Positions 53,172-62,501 are shown, counted from the stretch's first letter. The stretch: 64,000 nucleotides of DNA from Xanthomonas sacchari (GCF_040529065.1 NZ_CP132343.1:3472001-3536000), one strand, 5' to 3'. Numbers and translations are program-made. Notes: generated by a model from the sequence alone, not told the origin.

Positions 53172-53551
53172 CGCATACCCCACCCAGCGCCGGCGTGTTG
53201 TGCGCGGCGCCGCACTGTCATCATGGATGGCAACGTGGCGCGCGGCGTGATCGCGTTCCGCGCCGACCTTTGGGTGCTGCCCAGGGAACCGCCCATCGCT
53301 CTGGCTTCGCATGCCGGCCGCGTCCGCACTCGTGGTGATTGGCGATGCCGTGACACCAGGATCTCTGTGCGCACGCTGCGGCATAGCCTGTTCCAATGAC
53401 GCCAGATCGACAGTGATGGCTCCGTGATAGAACGCACATGCTTAGGTGCGGTGTGCGCCGCGCTGTGCACACGTCATCGACGGACCCATGTCTCCGCCCA
53501 CCGCGTGGGCGAGGACGGTGGCGCAGGCCGGCCAGCGGTGCGCCCGAACGC
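53172..53551. other. Intergenic stretch upstream of the efflux operon
   Basis: About 380 bases with no supported gene, between the adaptor and the cupin gene. It must contain the efflux promoter; no clear operator or -35/-10 pair was found. Confidence 0.5.
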
Positions 53552-53875
53552 TCACGGACTGCCGTCGCACTCCACCACCAGCACCCGCGTCGCGCCCTGC
53601 GGGTGCGCCACGTGCTCGGTGCCCTCCGGCGCATGGAACACGTCGCCGGCCTGCAGCAGCGCCGCCTGCTCGGTGCCGTGCACGCGCCAGCGCATCTGCA
53701 CCTGCCCGTCCAGCACCACGAATACTTCCGCCCCGTCGTTGACGTGCCAAACGTATGGCTGATCAGTCCAGTGGATGCGCACGCCGATCCCGTCCAGCAA
53801 CGCCACCGGCAGCGCCTCCCAGGCACGGCTGCCGGTGAACTCGCGCGCACGCAGCACCCGCGGCACGCCGCTCAT
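53552..53875 (-). CDS. Small cupin-domain protein
   Basis: A 107-residue single-domain cupin. The two cupin motifs appear as WHVNDGAEVFVVLDGQVQMRW (metal His and Glu) and LLQAGDVFHAPEGTEHVAHP (second His region). Such proteins are often metal-dependent enzymes or sugar/ligand binders; this one is not assignable. Its ATG overlaps the isochorismatase stop by four bases (ATGA), so the two are translated together. Confidence 0.85.
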   Translation of the reverse strand: MSGVPRVLRAREFTGSRAWEALPVALLDGIGVRIHWTDQPYVWHVNDGAEVFVVLDGQVQMRWRVHGTEQAALLQAGDVFHAPEGTEHVAHPQGATRVLVVECDGSP

Positions 53876-54495
53876 GCCAGGCCCCGCGCGCGGCGGTTGG
53901 ACTGCAGCACGTTGTCGCGCGGCAGCGGCTGCCCTGCCTGCACTGCCGCGATCCACTGCGCGGTGTCGGCGACCGCGGCGAAGTTGCTGTGGAACACCAC
54001 CCCGAACACCCGGTGGATCTCCTCGGCGCTGGCCTGGCCGGCGGCGTTGGCATACGGCAGCGCGCCGCTGGCGTCGCCCAGCACTTCCACCGCCAGCCCG
54101 CGGTGGAACGCCTCGTACACGGTGGAGGCATTGCAGTTGTGGGTCATGTAGCCGGCCACGGTCAGCGTGTCGATCGCGTGCTGCTGCAGCCAGTCGGCCA
54201 GCTCGGTATCGGCGAACACGCTCGGCCGGGCCTTGCGCAGCAGACGCGCATGCGGCCGCGCGGCGACCTGCGGGTGCAGTGCCCAACCGGCGCTGCCATC
54301 GGCGAACACCGGTGACTGCGCCGGCGCGGTGTGCTGCACCACCAGCACCGGCACGCCGTGCGCCTGCGCCGCGTCCATCGCCTGCAGGATGTTGGGCAGC
54401 GACTGCGCCACCGGCGGATGGGCGATGGGCAGCGCGCCATCGAAATACTCGTTCTGGACATCGATGACCAGCAGGGCGCGGCGGGGAGAGGACAT
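53872..54495 (-). CDS. Isochorismatase-family cysteine hydrolase
   Basis: A 207-residue hydrolase. The catalytic triad of the family is visible: Asp in LLVIDVQNEYFDG, Lys in LLRKARPSVFADT and Cys in VAGYMTHNCNASTVYEAFHRG. Substrates in the family include nicotinamide, isochorismate, ureides and other amides; no local gene decides. It is first in a pair with the cupin gene and is divergent from the GlxA-type regulator, its likely controller. Confidence 0.9.
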   Translation of the reverse strand: MSSPRRALLVIDVQNEYFDGALPIAHPPVAQSLPNILQAMDAAQAHGVPVLVVQHTAPAQSPVFADGSAGWALHPQVAARPHARLLRKARPSVFADTELADWLQQHAIDTLTVAGYMTHNCNASTVYEAFHRGLAVEVLGDASGALPYANAAGQASAEEIHRVFGVVFHSNFAAVADTAQWIAAVQAGQPLPRDNVLQSNRRARGLA

Positions 54496-54552
54496 GCGGT
54501 GGCTCCGAGGCGAGGGGCAGCCAGTGTCGGTGGCCGCACCCGCGCCGACGAG

Positions 54553-54587
54553 TGGCCCGAAACACCGTTTTCGCTAAAATCGGGCCA
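54553..54587. promoter_or_regulatory. Inverted repeat TGGCCCGA...TCGGGCCA over the regulator promoter
   Basis: Arms at 54553-54560 and 54580-54587 with a 19-base spacer; the right arm overlaps the regulator's start codon. TAAAAT at 54575-54580 is a good -10 ending six bases before ATG. A protein bound here would block the promoter. Confidence 0.5.
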
Positions 54588-55540
54588 TGTCGCCGCATCG
54601 CATCGCCGTGGTCGCCTTCGACCGCATCAGCCCCTTCCACCTGGCGGTGCCCTGCCAGGTGTTCGAAGCGCGGCCCGACCCCGACCTGCCGGCCTTCGAC
54701 CTGCGGGTCTGTGCGGTCGACCCGGGCCCATTGCGCACCGACGCCGGCTTCGCCATCCACGTGCAGCACAGCCTGAAGGCGCTGGAGGGCGCCGACACGG
54801 TGATCGTGCCGTCCTGGCGCGATGCTGCCGAGCCGGCACCGGAGGTGCTGTGCCAGGCGCTGCGCCGCGCCCACGCCGCCGGCGCGCAGGTGGTCGGGCT
54901 GTGCCTGGGCACCTTCGTGCTGGCCGATGCCGGCCTGCTCGACGGCCGCCCCGCCACCACCCACTGGGCGGCGCTGGCGCGCTTCGCGCAGCGCCATCCG
55001 CAGGTGCGGCTGCAACCGGACGTGCTGTACGTGGACGACGGCGACGTGCTGACCTCGGCCGGCACCGTGGCCGGCATCGATTGCTGCCTGCACCTGGTGC
55101 GGCGCCGCCACGGCGCCGACGTCGCCAACCGCATCGCCCGGCGCCTGGTGGTGGCGCCGCACCGCCAGGGCGGGCAGGCGCAGTACATCGAACAACCGTT
55201 GCCGGTCAGCCGCCGCGACGCCCAGCTCGGCCCGACCCTGGACTGGATGCTGCAGCGCCTGGACCAGCCCCAACGGCTGGATGCGCTGGCCGCGCACGCG
55301 CGGATGAGCCGGCGCAGCTTCACCCGGCAGTTCCGCCAGGTGACCGGGACCACCGTGGTGCAGTGGCTGGCGCACCAGCGGCTGGTGCGCGCCCAGCAGT
55401 TGCTGGAGCGCACCGACCTGGCGCTGGAGCGCATCGCGGCCGACTGCGGCTTCGGCAGCGCCGGCGCGCTGCGCCTGCAGTTCACGCGCGACCTGGGGTT
55501 GCCGCCGTCGGCGTATCGCCGCGGCTTCCGTGCCGGCTGA
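54587..55540 (+). CDS. GlxA-type AraC-family regulator (DJ-1/PfpI + HTH)
   Basis: A 317-residue regulator. Residues about 5-170 are the DJ-1/PfpI amidotransferase-like domain (VVAFDRISPFHLAVPCQVFEAR, GLCLGTFVLADAGLLDGRPATTHW), used for ligand sensing. Residues about 215-315 are the AraC DNA-binding domain (LAAHARMSRRSFTRQFRQVTGTT, ERIAADCGFGSAGALRLQFTRDLGLPPSAYRR). It is divergent from the isochorismatase/cupin pair with 91 bases between. No ribosome site is visible, and the -10 placement suggests a leaderless mRNA. Confidence 0.93.
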   Translation: MSPHRIAVVAFDRISPFHLAVPCQVFEARPDPDLPAFDLRVCAVDPGPLRTDAGFAIHVQHSLKALEGADTVIVPSWRDAAEPAPEVLCQALRRAHAAGAQVVGLCLGTFVLADAGLLDGRPATTHWAALARFAQRHPQVRLQPDVLYVDDGDVLTSAGTVAGIDCCLHLVRRRHGADVANRIARRLVVAPHRQGGQAQYIEQPLPVSRRDAQLGPTLDWMLQRLDQPQRLDALAAHARMSRRSFTRQFRQVTGTTVVQWLAHQRLVRAQQLLERTDLALERIAADCGFGSAGALRLQFTRDLGLPPSAYRRGFRAG

Positions 55541-55591
55541 GCGGCCGCAGCGTTCCGCCGACCGGGCCACGTCGCCTGCACCGGCACCCGC

Positions 55592-55597
55592 TACAAT
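55592..55597 (+). promoter_or_regulatory. -10 hexamer for the WGR gene, six bases before ATG
   Basis: TACAAT, then CGGCGC, then ATG at 55604. Same arrangement as at algH, aroK and the GlxA-type regulator. Confidence 0.5.
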
Positions 55598-55603
55598 CGG
55601 CGC

Positions 55604-55858
55604 ATGCGCGTCTTCCTCCAGCAACGCCCCGACGGCAACGAGCCGCCACGCTACCTGCAGCTGACCCTGCAGCCGGACCTGCTCGGCGGCTGGGAACTGT
55701 TGCGCGAGAGCGGCCAGATCGGTGGCCGTGCGCAGCTGCGGCGCGAGCTCTACCTGCAGCAGGAAGACGCCAACGCCGCCTTCGAGAAAGCCCGCGACGC
55801 CCAGCTCAAGCGCGGCTTCCAGGTCATGTTCACCCGTGGCGCCGACGCGCCGCGCTAA
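55604..55858 (+). CDS. WGR-domain small protein
   Basis: An 84-residue protein that is a single WGR-like domain: RYLQLTLQPDLLGGWELLRESGQIGGRAQLRRELY, where ESGQIG stands in for the Trp-Gly-Arg of the name, then a helix EDANAAFEKARDAQLKRGFQV. WGR domains occur with nucleic-acid proteins, including PARPs and MolR. The role of the free-standing form is unknown. It precedes hemE by 9 bases and is very likely in its mRNA. Confidence 0.85.
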   Translation: MRVFLQQRPDGNEPPRYLQLTLQPDLLGGWELLRESGQIGGRAQLRRELYLQQEDANAAFEKARDAQLKRGFQVMFTRGADAPR

Positions 55859-55867
55859 GGAATCCCC

Positions 55868-56935
55868 ATGCTCAAGAACGACCGCCTGCTGCGCGCGCTG
55901 CGCCGCCAGCCCGTGGACCAGACCCCCGTGTGGCTGATGCGCCAGGCCGGGCGCTACCTGCCCGAGTACCGCGCCACCCGCGCCCGCGCCGGCAGCTTCC
56001 TGGCCATGGCCAAGACCCCGGAACTGGCCTGCGAGGTGACCCTGCAGCCGCTGGCGCGGTTCCCGCTGGACGCGGCGATCCTGTTCTCGGACATCCTCAC
56101 CATTCCCGATGCGATGGGCCTGGAGTTGTACTTCGTCGAAGGCGAAGGCCCCAAGTTCCGCCACCCCGTGCGCGATGCCGCGGCGATCGCCAGGCTCGGC
56201 GTGCCGGACATGGAGACCGAGCTGCGCTACGTGATGGACGCGGTGCGGGTGATCCGCCGCGAACTGGACGGCAGCGTGCCGCTGATCGGCTTCTCCGGCA
56301 GCCCCTGGACCCTGGCCTGCTACATGGTCGAGGGCGGCGGCAGCGACAACTACGCGCGGATCAAGGCGCTGGCGCTGAACGACCCCGCGGCGCTGCACAC
56401 GCTGCTGTCGGTCAACACCGACGCGGTGATCGCCTACCTGGCGGCGCAGCGCGCGGCCGGCGCGCAGGCGCTGCAGGTGTTCGACACCTGGGGCGGCGTG
56501 CTGAGCCCGGCGATGTACCGCGAGTTCTCCCTGCCCTACCTGCAGCGCATCGCCCGCGAACTGGCGCGCGGCGACGGCGCCGAGCGCACCCCGCTGATCC
56601 TGTTCGGCAAGGGCAATGCGCCCTACCTGGAAGAGCTGGCCGGCTCCGGTGCGGAAGGCGTGGGCGTGGACTGGACCATCGACCTGGCCGACGCCGCGCG
56701 CCGCACCGGCGGCCGCGTCGCCCTGCAGGGCAACCTGGACCCGGCGATGCTGTACGGCGCGCCGGAGGCGATCGACCGCGAAGTGCAGCGCGTGCTGCGC
56801 AGCTATGCCGACGGCAACGGCGGCTCGCTGGACGGCCACGTGTTCAACCTCGGCCACGGCCTGTCGCCGGACATGCAGCCCGAGCATGTCGGCGCGCTGG
56901 TGGAGGCGGTGCAGCGGCATAGTCGGCGTGGTTGA
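55868..56935 (+). CDS. hemE: Uroporphyrinogen decarboxylase
   Basis: A 355-residue cytoplasmic enzyme turning uroporphyrinogen III into coproporphyrinogen III in heme synthesis. Both family signatures are present: [16 protein letters not shown] near residue 20 and the [18 protein letters not shown] region at about 140. [15 protein letters not shown] contains the catalytic Asp. A clear AAGGA site lies between the WGR stop and the ATG. No other hem genes are adjacent. Confidence 0.97.
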   Translation: MLKNDRLLRALRRQPVDQTPVWLMRQAGRYLPEYRATRARAGSFLAMAKTPELACEVTLQPLARFPLDAAILFSDILTIPDAMGLELYFVEGEGPKFRHPVRDAAAIARLGVPDMETELRYVMDAVRVIRRELDGSVPLIGFSGSPWTLACYMVEGGGSDNYARIKALALNDPAALHTLLSVNTDAVIAYLAAQRAAGAQALQVFDTWGGVLSPAMYREFSLPYLQRIARELARGDGAERTPLILFGKGNAPYLEELAGSGAEGVGVDWTIDLADAARRTGGRVALQGNLDPAMLYGAPEAIDREVQRVLRSYADGNGGSLDGHVFNLGHGLSPDMQPEHVGALVEAVQRHSRRG

Positions 56936-57009
56936 ACGCCGGGATTCGGGATTGCAGTCTCGCGCACGGTCGGCGATCTGACCGTGCGCTCGATCTTCTG
57001 CGCTTTTGC

Positions 57010-57075
57010 GTAGGAGCGGCTTCAGCCGCGACAGGACGTTTTGGGAATGCCCGTCGCGGCTGAAGCCGCTCCTAC
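57010..57075. repeat. Family A palindromic repeat
   Basis: Full copy between hemE and the MFS gene, spacer AGGACGTTTTGGGAATGCCC. No gene in the surrounding 290-base gap. Confidence 0.9.
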
Positions 57076-57227
57076 GTGGGCGCCTGCAAGGCGCCGTCCA
57101 CCCCTGCGTTGACAGCGCTGATCGCTGAGCGCGCGCTGCATCGCAAGCGCGCAACGCGCGCGACTGCACGACACGGCGACGCGATCTGCGCGATCCTAGT
57201 GCTCCCCCCGCGTCACCCTGCGTGCCG

Positions 57228-58658
57228 ATGTCCGCGCCCTCCTCCGATCCGATCGCCGTTCCCAACGCGCGCAGTTTCCGTCCGCTGCTGTGGCTGGTCT
57301 CGCTGGCCATCTTCATGCAGATGCTCGATGCCACCATCGTCAACACCGCGTTGCCGGCGATGGCGCGCAGCCTGGGCGAGAGCCCGCTGCAGATGCAGTC
57401 GGTGGTCTTCAGCTATGCGCTGGCGGTGGCGATGTTCATCCCCGCCTCCGGCTGGATCGCTGACCGCTACGGCACGCGCCGCACCTTCCTGACCGCGATC
57501 GTGCTGTTCACCCTCGGCTCGCTGCTGTGCGCGGCGGCGCCGCGGCTGCCGTATCTGGTGGCCGCGCGGGTGCTGCAGGGCATCGGCGGCGCGATGCTGC
57601 TGCCGGTGGGCCGGCTGGCGGTGATGCGCTCGGTGTCGCGCGCGCAGTTCCTCAGCGCGATGAGCTTCATCGCCATCCCCGCGCTGATCGGGCCGCTGGT
57701 CGGACCGACCCTGGGCGGCTGGCTGGTGCAGGTGGCGTCCTGGCACTGGGTGTTCCTGATCAACCTGCCGATCGGTGCGATCGGCTTCGCCGCCGCGCTG
57801 AAGATCATGCCGGACTTCTACGGCGAGCAGCGCACCCGCTTCGACCTGATCGGCTACGCGATGCTTGCCTTCGGCATGGTCGCGCTGTCGCTGGCGCTGG
57901 ACGGCATCTCCGAGCTGGGCCTGCGCCACGCCTTCGTGATGCTGCTGGCGATCGCCGGGCTGGCGGCACTGATCGGCTACTGGCTGCACGCGGCCAACGC
58001 GGCGGCGCCGCTGTTCCCGCTGCATCTGTTCAAGGTCACCAGCTTCCGCATCGGCATCCTCGGCAATCTGTTCTCGCGCGTGGGCAGCGGCAGCATGCCG
58101 TTCCTGATCCCGCTGCTGCTGCAGGTGGGCCTGGGCATGAGTCCGATGAACGCCGGGCTGATGATGATCCCGGTGGCGCTGGCCGGCATGGCCTCCAAGC
58201 GCGCGGCGGTGAAACTGGTGGAGCGCTTCGGCTACCGCCGCGTACTGATGACCAACACCGTGCTGGTCGGCACGGCGATGGCCAGCTTCCTGCTGTTCGA
58301 CGCCGGCCAGCCACTGGGCTGGCGGCTGCTGCAGCTGGCCCTGTTCGGCGCGGTCAACTCGCTGCAGTTCACCGTCATGAACACCGTGACCCTGCGCGAC
58401 CTGGACCGCGACCAGGCCAGCGCGGGCAACAGCCTGCTGTCGATGGTGATGATGCTGGCCACCGGCTTCGGCGCCGCGGCCGCGGGCAGCCTGCTGGCCG
58501 CGTTCAACACCCACCTCGGCGATACCCACGGGGCCACCGCGGCGCTGCATGCGACCTTCGTCTGCGTCGGCGCGATCACCCTGACCTCGACCCTGATCTT
58601 CTGGCAGTTGCCGGACACCCGGCCGTCGCCGAAGCAGGTAGAGGAAGTGGCGGAGTAG
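57228..58658 (+). CDS. MFS multidrug exporter, DHA2 family (MdtD/EmrB-like)
   Basis: A 476-residue inner-membrane transporter with 14 predicted segments. DHA2 marks are LDATIVNTALPAMARSLG after the first helix, GWIADRYGTRRTF in loop 2, RVLQGIGGAMLLPVGRLAVMR and FIAIPALIGPLVGPTLGGWLVQVASWHWVFLINLP. Start may be GTG 57222 or ATG 57228; the ATG is preferred. No EmrA-type adaptor or regulator is beside it, so it probably works alone. Substrate unknown. Confidence 0.9.
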   Translation: MSAPSSDPIAVPNARSFRPLLWLVSLAIFMQMLDATIVNTALPAMARSLGESPLQMQSVVFSYALAVAMFIPASGWIADRYGTRRTFLTAIVLFTLGSLLCAAAPRLPYLVAARVLQGIGGAMLLPVGRLAVMRSVSRAQFLSAMSFIAIPALIGPLVGPTLGGWLVQVASWHWVFLINLPIGAIGFAAALKIMPDFYGEQRTRFDLIGYAMLAFGMVALSLALDGISELGLRHAFVMLLAIAGLAALIGYWLHAANAAAPLFPLHLFKVTSFRIGILGNLFSRVGSGSMPFLIPLLLQVGLGMSPMNAGLMMIPVALAGMASKRAAVKLVERFGYRRVLMTNTVLVGTAMASFLLFDAGQPLGWRLLQLALFGAVNSLQFTVMNTVTLRDLDRDQASAGNSLLSMVMMLATGFGAAAAGSLLAAFNTHLGDTHGATAALHATFVCVGAITLTSTLIFWQLPDTRPSPKQVEEVAE

Positions 58659-58739
58659 CCGAAAAGCAGGGATTGGGGAGCCGGGATTGGGGATTCGCAA
58701 CGGCGGCGATATCGCGGCCTGCCGGATCCGTTGAAACGC

Positions 58740-58807
58740 GTGGGAGCGGCTTCAGCCGCGACCGGATGTTCTCGGCAATGCCCGGTCGCGGCTGAAGCCG
58801 CTCCTAC
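58740..58807. repeat. Family A palindromic repeat
   Basis: Full copy between the convergent MFS and histidine kinase genes; first arm starts GTGGGAG rather than GTAGGAG. Just upstream, 58667-58698, are GGGATTGGGG-type repeats. Confidence 0.9.
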
Positions 58808-58834
58808 GACGGTGGCAGTGGCGGGGCGAACGCG

Positions 58835-61800
58835 CTAAGGGCGATCGTCGCTGCCGTGCTTCCCCGGTTGCGGTGTTTCTTCCGGGCCCGGCTCACCCTC
58901 CACCGCCCTCGCCAACATCTCGCCCGTCACCGGCTTGCGCAGGAATCCGCTGAAACCGGCGGCACGCGCCTGCGGTTCGGCGTCGGCGTCGGCACGGGCG
59001 GTGACTGCGATCAGCGGCATGACGTAGCCGAAGGCGCGCAACTGCCGCGCCAGCGCCAGGCCGTCCAGGCCGGGCAGATCCAGGTCCAGCAGGGCGATGT
59101 CGAAGGGGCCGGCCGCCGCTTCGGTCAGCGCGGCCAGCGCGTGCGCGGCGTGGGTGACGTGGTGGCCGCGCGCGCGCAGCAGGCCGCCGACCACCTCGGC
59201 CACGGTCGGGTCGTCTTCGACCAGCAGGATCCGCCGCGGCGCTGCGGCGCCGGCGGACGCGCTGGCGTCGCGCGGTGCCTGCGGCAGCGGCACCGGCGCC
59301 CACGGCAACGGCAGGTCGACCACGAAGCGCGTGCCGGCACCAAGCCGGCTGCTCAGGTCGATGCGCCCGCCCATCGCCACCGCCAGTTCCTGGCTGATCG
59401 CCAGGCCCAGGCCGCTGCCGCCGTAGCGCGCGGCGGTGCGCGGCCCGTCGGCCTGCTCGAAGCGCTGGAACAATCGCGCCTGCTGTTCGGCATTGATGCC
59501 CGGCCCGGTATCGGCGACCTCGAAACGCACGCCCTGCTGCGGCTGCAACGGCGCCACCCGCAATTGCACGCTGCCGTGCTCGGTGAACTTGATGGCGTTG
59601 TTGAGCAGGTTCAGCAGGATCTGCCGCACCCGCGTGGCGTCGCCGCGCGCGGTGACCTGCGGCGGCATGGCGTTGTCCAGGGCGAAGAGCAGCCCGCGGC
59701 TGCGCGCCATCGGCCCCATCATCGCCTCCAGTTCGGCGATCAGCCGGCCCAGGTCGAACGGCTGCTGCTCCAGTTCCAGGCGCCCGGCCTCGATCCGCGC
59801 CAGGTCCAGCGCATCGTTGACCAGACGCAGTAGGTGCGAGCCGGCGTCGTGGATCGACTCGGTGTAACGGCGCTGCTTGGCATCCAGCGAGGTGGCCAGC
59901 AGCAGTTCGCTCATGCCCAACACGCCGGTCATCGGCGTGCGCACCTCGTGGCCGAGCGTGGCCAGGAAGCGGGTCTTGGCCAGCGAGGCCTGCTCGGCCA
60001 CCTCCTGCTTGTGCACGGCCAGTTGCCAGGCAGCGCGGCGGCGCAAACGCCGCCGGTACAGGTAGGCGAGCAGCCACAGCGCCAGGGCGGCCAGCGCCGC
60101 CAGCCCGGCCAGGCCCCAGGGGCTGCGCCACCACGGCGGCAGCACGCGGAAGCGCAGCGTCACCACCTTCGACCACACCTTGTCGGCAGTACGCGCCTGC
60201 ATCTCCAGGGTGTAGTGGCCCGACGGCAGCCGCGAGAACAGGCGCTCGCCGCTGGCGCCCACGTCGACCCAGTCCGGGTCGTAGCCGCTGAGGCGGAAGC
60301 GGTAGGTGTTGGCGTCGGTGTCGGAGAACGACAGCAGGCGCGCGACCACATGCAGATCGCGGTCGCCTTCCTGCAGCACGATGTGGTCGGCGTGCAACAG
60401 ATCCAGCCCACGCTCGCCGCGGCGCACGCCGATGTGCTCGATCACCAGCGGCGGCTGCCGCTGCGACGGCACCACCTGCGACGGCTCGAACAGCACCACC
60501 CCGTCCGGGGTGCCGCCGAGGATCTGCCCGCTGCGCGCCTGCACCAGGCTGCGGGTCTGGAACTCCTGGTTGGGCAGGCCGTCGTGCACGCCATAGGAAC
60601 GGATCGCCTTGCTCGCCGGATCGACCCGGATCAGGCCGCGCATGCTGCTCAGCCAGGCCACGCCGCTGGCATCGACCACCAGGCCGTTCGGCGCCAGCGC
60701 CGGGAACTCCTGCTCGGCATCGATGCGGTCGAGCAGGCTCAGCCGGCTGCCATCCCACAGATAACGCTCCAGGCAGCCGACGCTGGCCAGCCAGACCACG
60801 TTGCCGTCGCTGATCGCCAGCGCGCTCAGCGGGCGCTGCGGTGCGCCAGGCACCGCTTCGAATCGCGCGCGCTCCGGGCTCCAGGCGAGCAGCCCGTGCT
60901 GCCCCAGCAACCAGGGCTGGCCCTGCGGCCCGAGGCTGGCCTCCTGCACGGTCAGATCCGCAGGCAGGCCGGCGTTTCCCGGCGCCATGGTGCGCAGCAC
61001 GTGGCCATCGAGGTCGCGCACCTGCACGCCGCTGATGTCGCTGAAGATCCAGAGGTGGCGGTCGCTGCTGAAGACGATCCGGTCCACCTGCTCCATCATC
61101 GGCGCATCGGCACCGGCGTCCTTGCCCCAGCGCCGGACCTCGCCGCTGGCCGGGTCGTAGCGCAACACGCCTCCGGCGGCCGCCGCCCACAGCCGGCCCT
61201 GCGGGTCCTCGGCGATCGCCCGCGTCCAGTCCAGACCGAACAGCGCGCGCATGTGCCGACGCACGGCACCGGTGGCCGGGTCGAGCTTGTCCAGCACCCC
61301 GCGCGTGCCCGCCAGCCACACGCCGCCGTCGCGGGAAGCGGCGGTGGCCAGCACGTAGGGATTGCCCATCGACTCCGGGTCGTCCACCCGGTAGGACAGC
61401 ACCGAGAACTGCTGCCAGTTGGCCGGCAAGTGCCACAGGCCGGCATTGCCGCTGGCGAACCACAGGCCGCCCTCGCGGTCCTCGAAGGCCAGCGACCAGT
61501 TCGGCTTGACCAATCCGTGCGCGGAGTTGCTGTACAGCGGCACGTTGCGGATCACGCCGGACTCGCTTTCGCGGCCCAGCCCGTCCATGGTGTCGAACCA
61601 GCGCGTGCCGTGGCGGTCGTGGACCAGCATGCCCAGCACGCTGTCGCTGGGCATGTTGCGCCAGTACGGCTCCACCACGCTGGCGTCGGCGCGCACCAGG
61701 CGCGCCCCGCCGGTGGTGGCGACCCACACCGTGCCATCGCGTTCGGGGGTCAGCCCCTGCACCTCCGGCCGCGGCAGCGCGGCAGCATCGAGTCGCTGGA

Positions 61801-62407
61801 AATCGTGCCCGGTCCAGCGCGCCAGACCACCGCGGGTGCCCACCCACAGGGTGCCGTCCGGCGTGGTCGCCAGATGGGTGACGCTGGCCGAAGGCAGGCT
61901 GTGCGCGTCGCCGGGGATCGGCATGAAGCGGCGCAGGCGGCCGTCCGGCTGCAACTGGTGCAGGCCACCAGCGGCGGTCCCGAACCAGACGCTGCCGTCC
62001 GGCGTGGACGCGATGGCCCACACGGTGGTGGAGCCGATCTGCGGATAGGTGCTGCGATCGTAGTAGCGGAACTGGCGGCGATCGGCGGAGAGCGTGCCCA
62101 GGCCGGCACCGTCGGTACCGAACCAGACCCGGTTCTGCGCATCGACGTGCACCGACCAGATCTTGTTGGCGTGCAGGCCGTCCTCGATCCGCCAGATGCG
62201 GTAGCCGCGTCCGTCGAAGCGCGCCAGGCCGTCACCGCTGGCCAGCCACAGATAGCCGAGCTTATCCTCGGCGAAGCCATTGATGCTGTTGGACGGCAGG
62301 CCGTCGGCCACGGTCAGCTGGCGCGGCTGCGGCGTCGGCGGCACTGCCGCGCCGGCGACCGCGGACCACGCCAGCAGCAGCCATCCCAAGATCCGTCTCG
62401 ACCGCAT
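58835..62407 (-). CDS. Hybrid histidine kinase/response regulator with propeller sensor
   Basis: A 1190-residue one-piece two-component protein. After a Sec signal (LGWLLLAWSAVAGA), a periplasmic two-bladed propeller sensor of Reg_prop repeats (many copies of D-G-x-x-W-x-G-T/x-x-G-L-x-R type, such as LGYLWLASGDGLARFDG) runs to about 690, followed by a Y_Y_Y domain to 755 and a membrane helix at about 765-785. The kinase core has His820 in LGHEVRTPMTG, then N, G1 and G2 boxes (NLLNNAIKF, DTGPGI, GSGLGLAIS) and a receiver domain with DIALLDLDLPGLDG. It resembles Bacteroides-type glycan sensors and Xanthomonas relatives. Its ligand is unknown. Confidence 0.95.
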   Translation of the reverse strand: MRSRRILGWLLLAWSAVAGAAVPPTPQPRQLTVADGLPSNSINGFAEDKLGYLWLASGDGLARFDGRGYRIWRIEDGLHANKIWSVHVDAQNRVWFGTDGAGLGTLSADRRQFRYYDRSTYPQIGSTTVWAIASTPDGSVWFGTAAGGLHQLQPDGRLRRFMPIPGDAHSLPSASVTHLATTPDGTLWVGTRGGLARWTGHDFQRLDAAALPRPEVQGLTPERDGTVWVATTGGARLVRADASVVEPYWRNMPSDSVLGMLVHDRHGTRWFDTMDGLGRESESGVIRNVPLYSNSAHGLVKPNWSLAFEDREGGLWFASGNAGLWHLPANWQQFSVLSYRVDDPESMGNPYVLATAASRDGGVWLAGTRGVLDKLDPATGAVRRHMRALFGLDWTRAIAEDPQGRLWAAAAGGVLRYDPASGEVRRWGKDAGADAPMMEQVDRIVFSSDRHLWIFSDISGVQVRDLDGHVLRTMAPGNAGLPADLTVQEASLGPQGQPWLLGQHGLLAWSPERARFEAVPGAPQRPLSALAISDGNVVWLASVGCLERYLWDGSRLSLLDRIDAEQEFPALAPNGLVVDASGVAWLSSMRGLIRVDPASKAIRSYGVHDGLPNQEFQTRSLVQARSGQILGGTPDGVVLFEPSQVVPSQRQPPLVIEHIGVRRGERGLDLLHADHIVLQEGDRDLHVVARLLSFSDTDANTYRFRLSGYDPDWVDVGASGERLFSRLPSGHYTLEMQARTADKVWSKVVTLRFRVLPPWWRSPWGLAGLAALAALALWLLAYLYRRRLRRRAAWQLAVHKQEVAEQASLAKTRFLATLGHEVRTPMTGVLGMSELLLATSLDAKQRRYTESIHDAGSHLLRLVNDALDLARIEAGRLELEQQPFDLGRLIAELEAMMGPMARSRGLLFALDNAMPPQVTARGDATRVRQILLNLLNNAIKFTEHGSVQLRVAPLQPQQGVRFEVADTGPGINAEQQARLFQRFEQADGPRTAARYGGSGLGLAISQELAVAMGGRIDLSSRLGAGTRFVVDLPLPWAPVPLPQAPRDASASAGAAAPRRILLVEDDPTVAEVVGGLLRARGHHVTHAAHALAALTEAAAGPFDIALLDLDLPGLDGLALARQLRAFGYVMPLIAVTARADADAEPQARAAGFSGFLRKPVTGEMLARAVEGEPGPEETPQPGKHGSDDRP

Positions 62408-62501
62408 CGCCTCTGTCTCCCCCCGACGGGCATCCGTCCCGCGTCACCGGCGCCATCGTCGGCGATAAACGCCAGCGCTGGCAACCGCGGCATGCATCGG
62501 C

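Noticed and set aside
53552-57346. 1264-codon minus-strand frame
   Set aside because: Only the last 107 codons (the cupin) look real. The rest is opposite hemE and the GlxA regulator and in another frame of the isochorismatase.
58893-62021. 1042-codon frame within the first hybrid kinase
   Set aside because: It is a shifted frame of the kinase gene on the same strand. The product is Ala/Arg/Gly-rich and has no kinase motifs.
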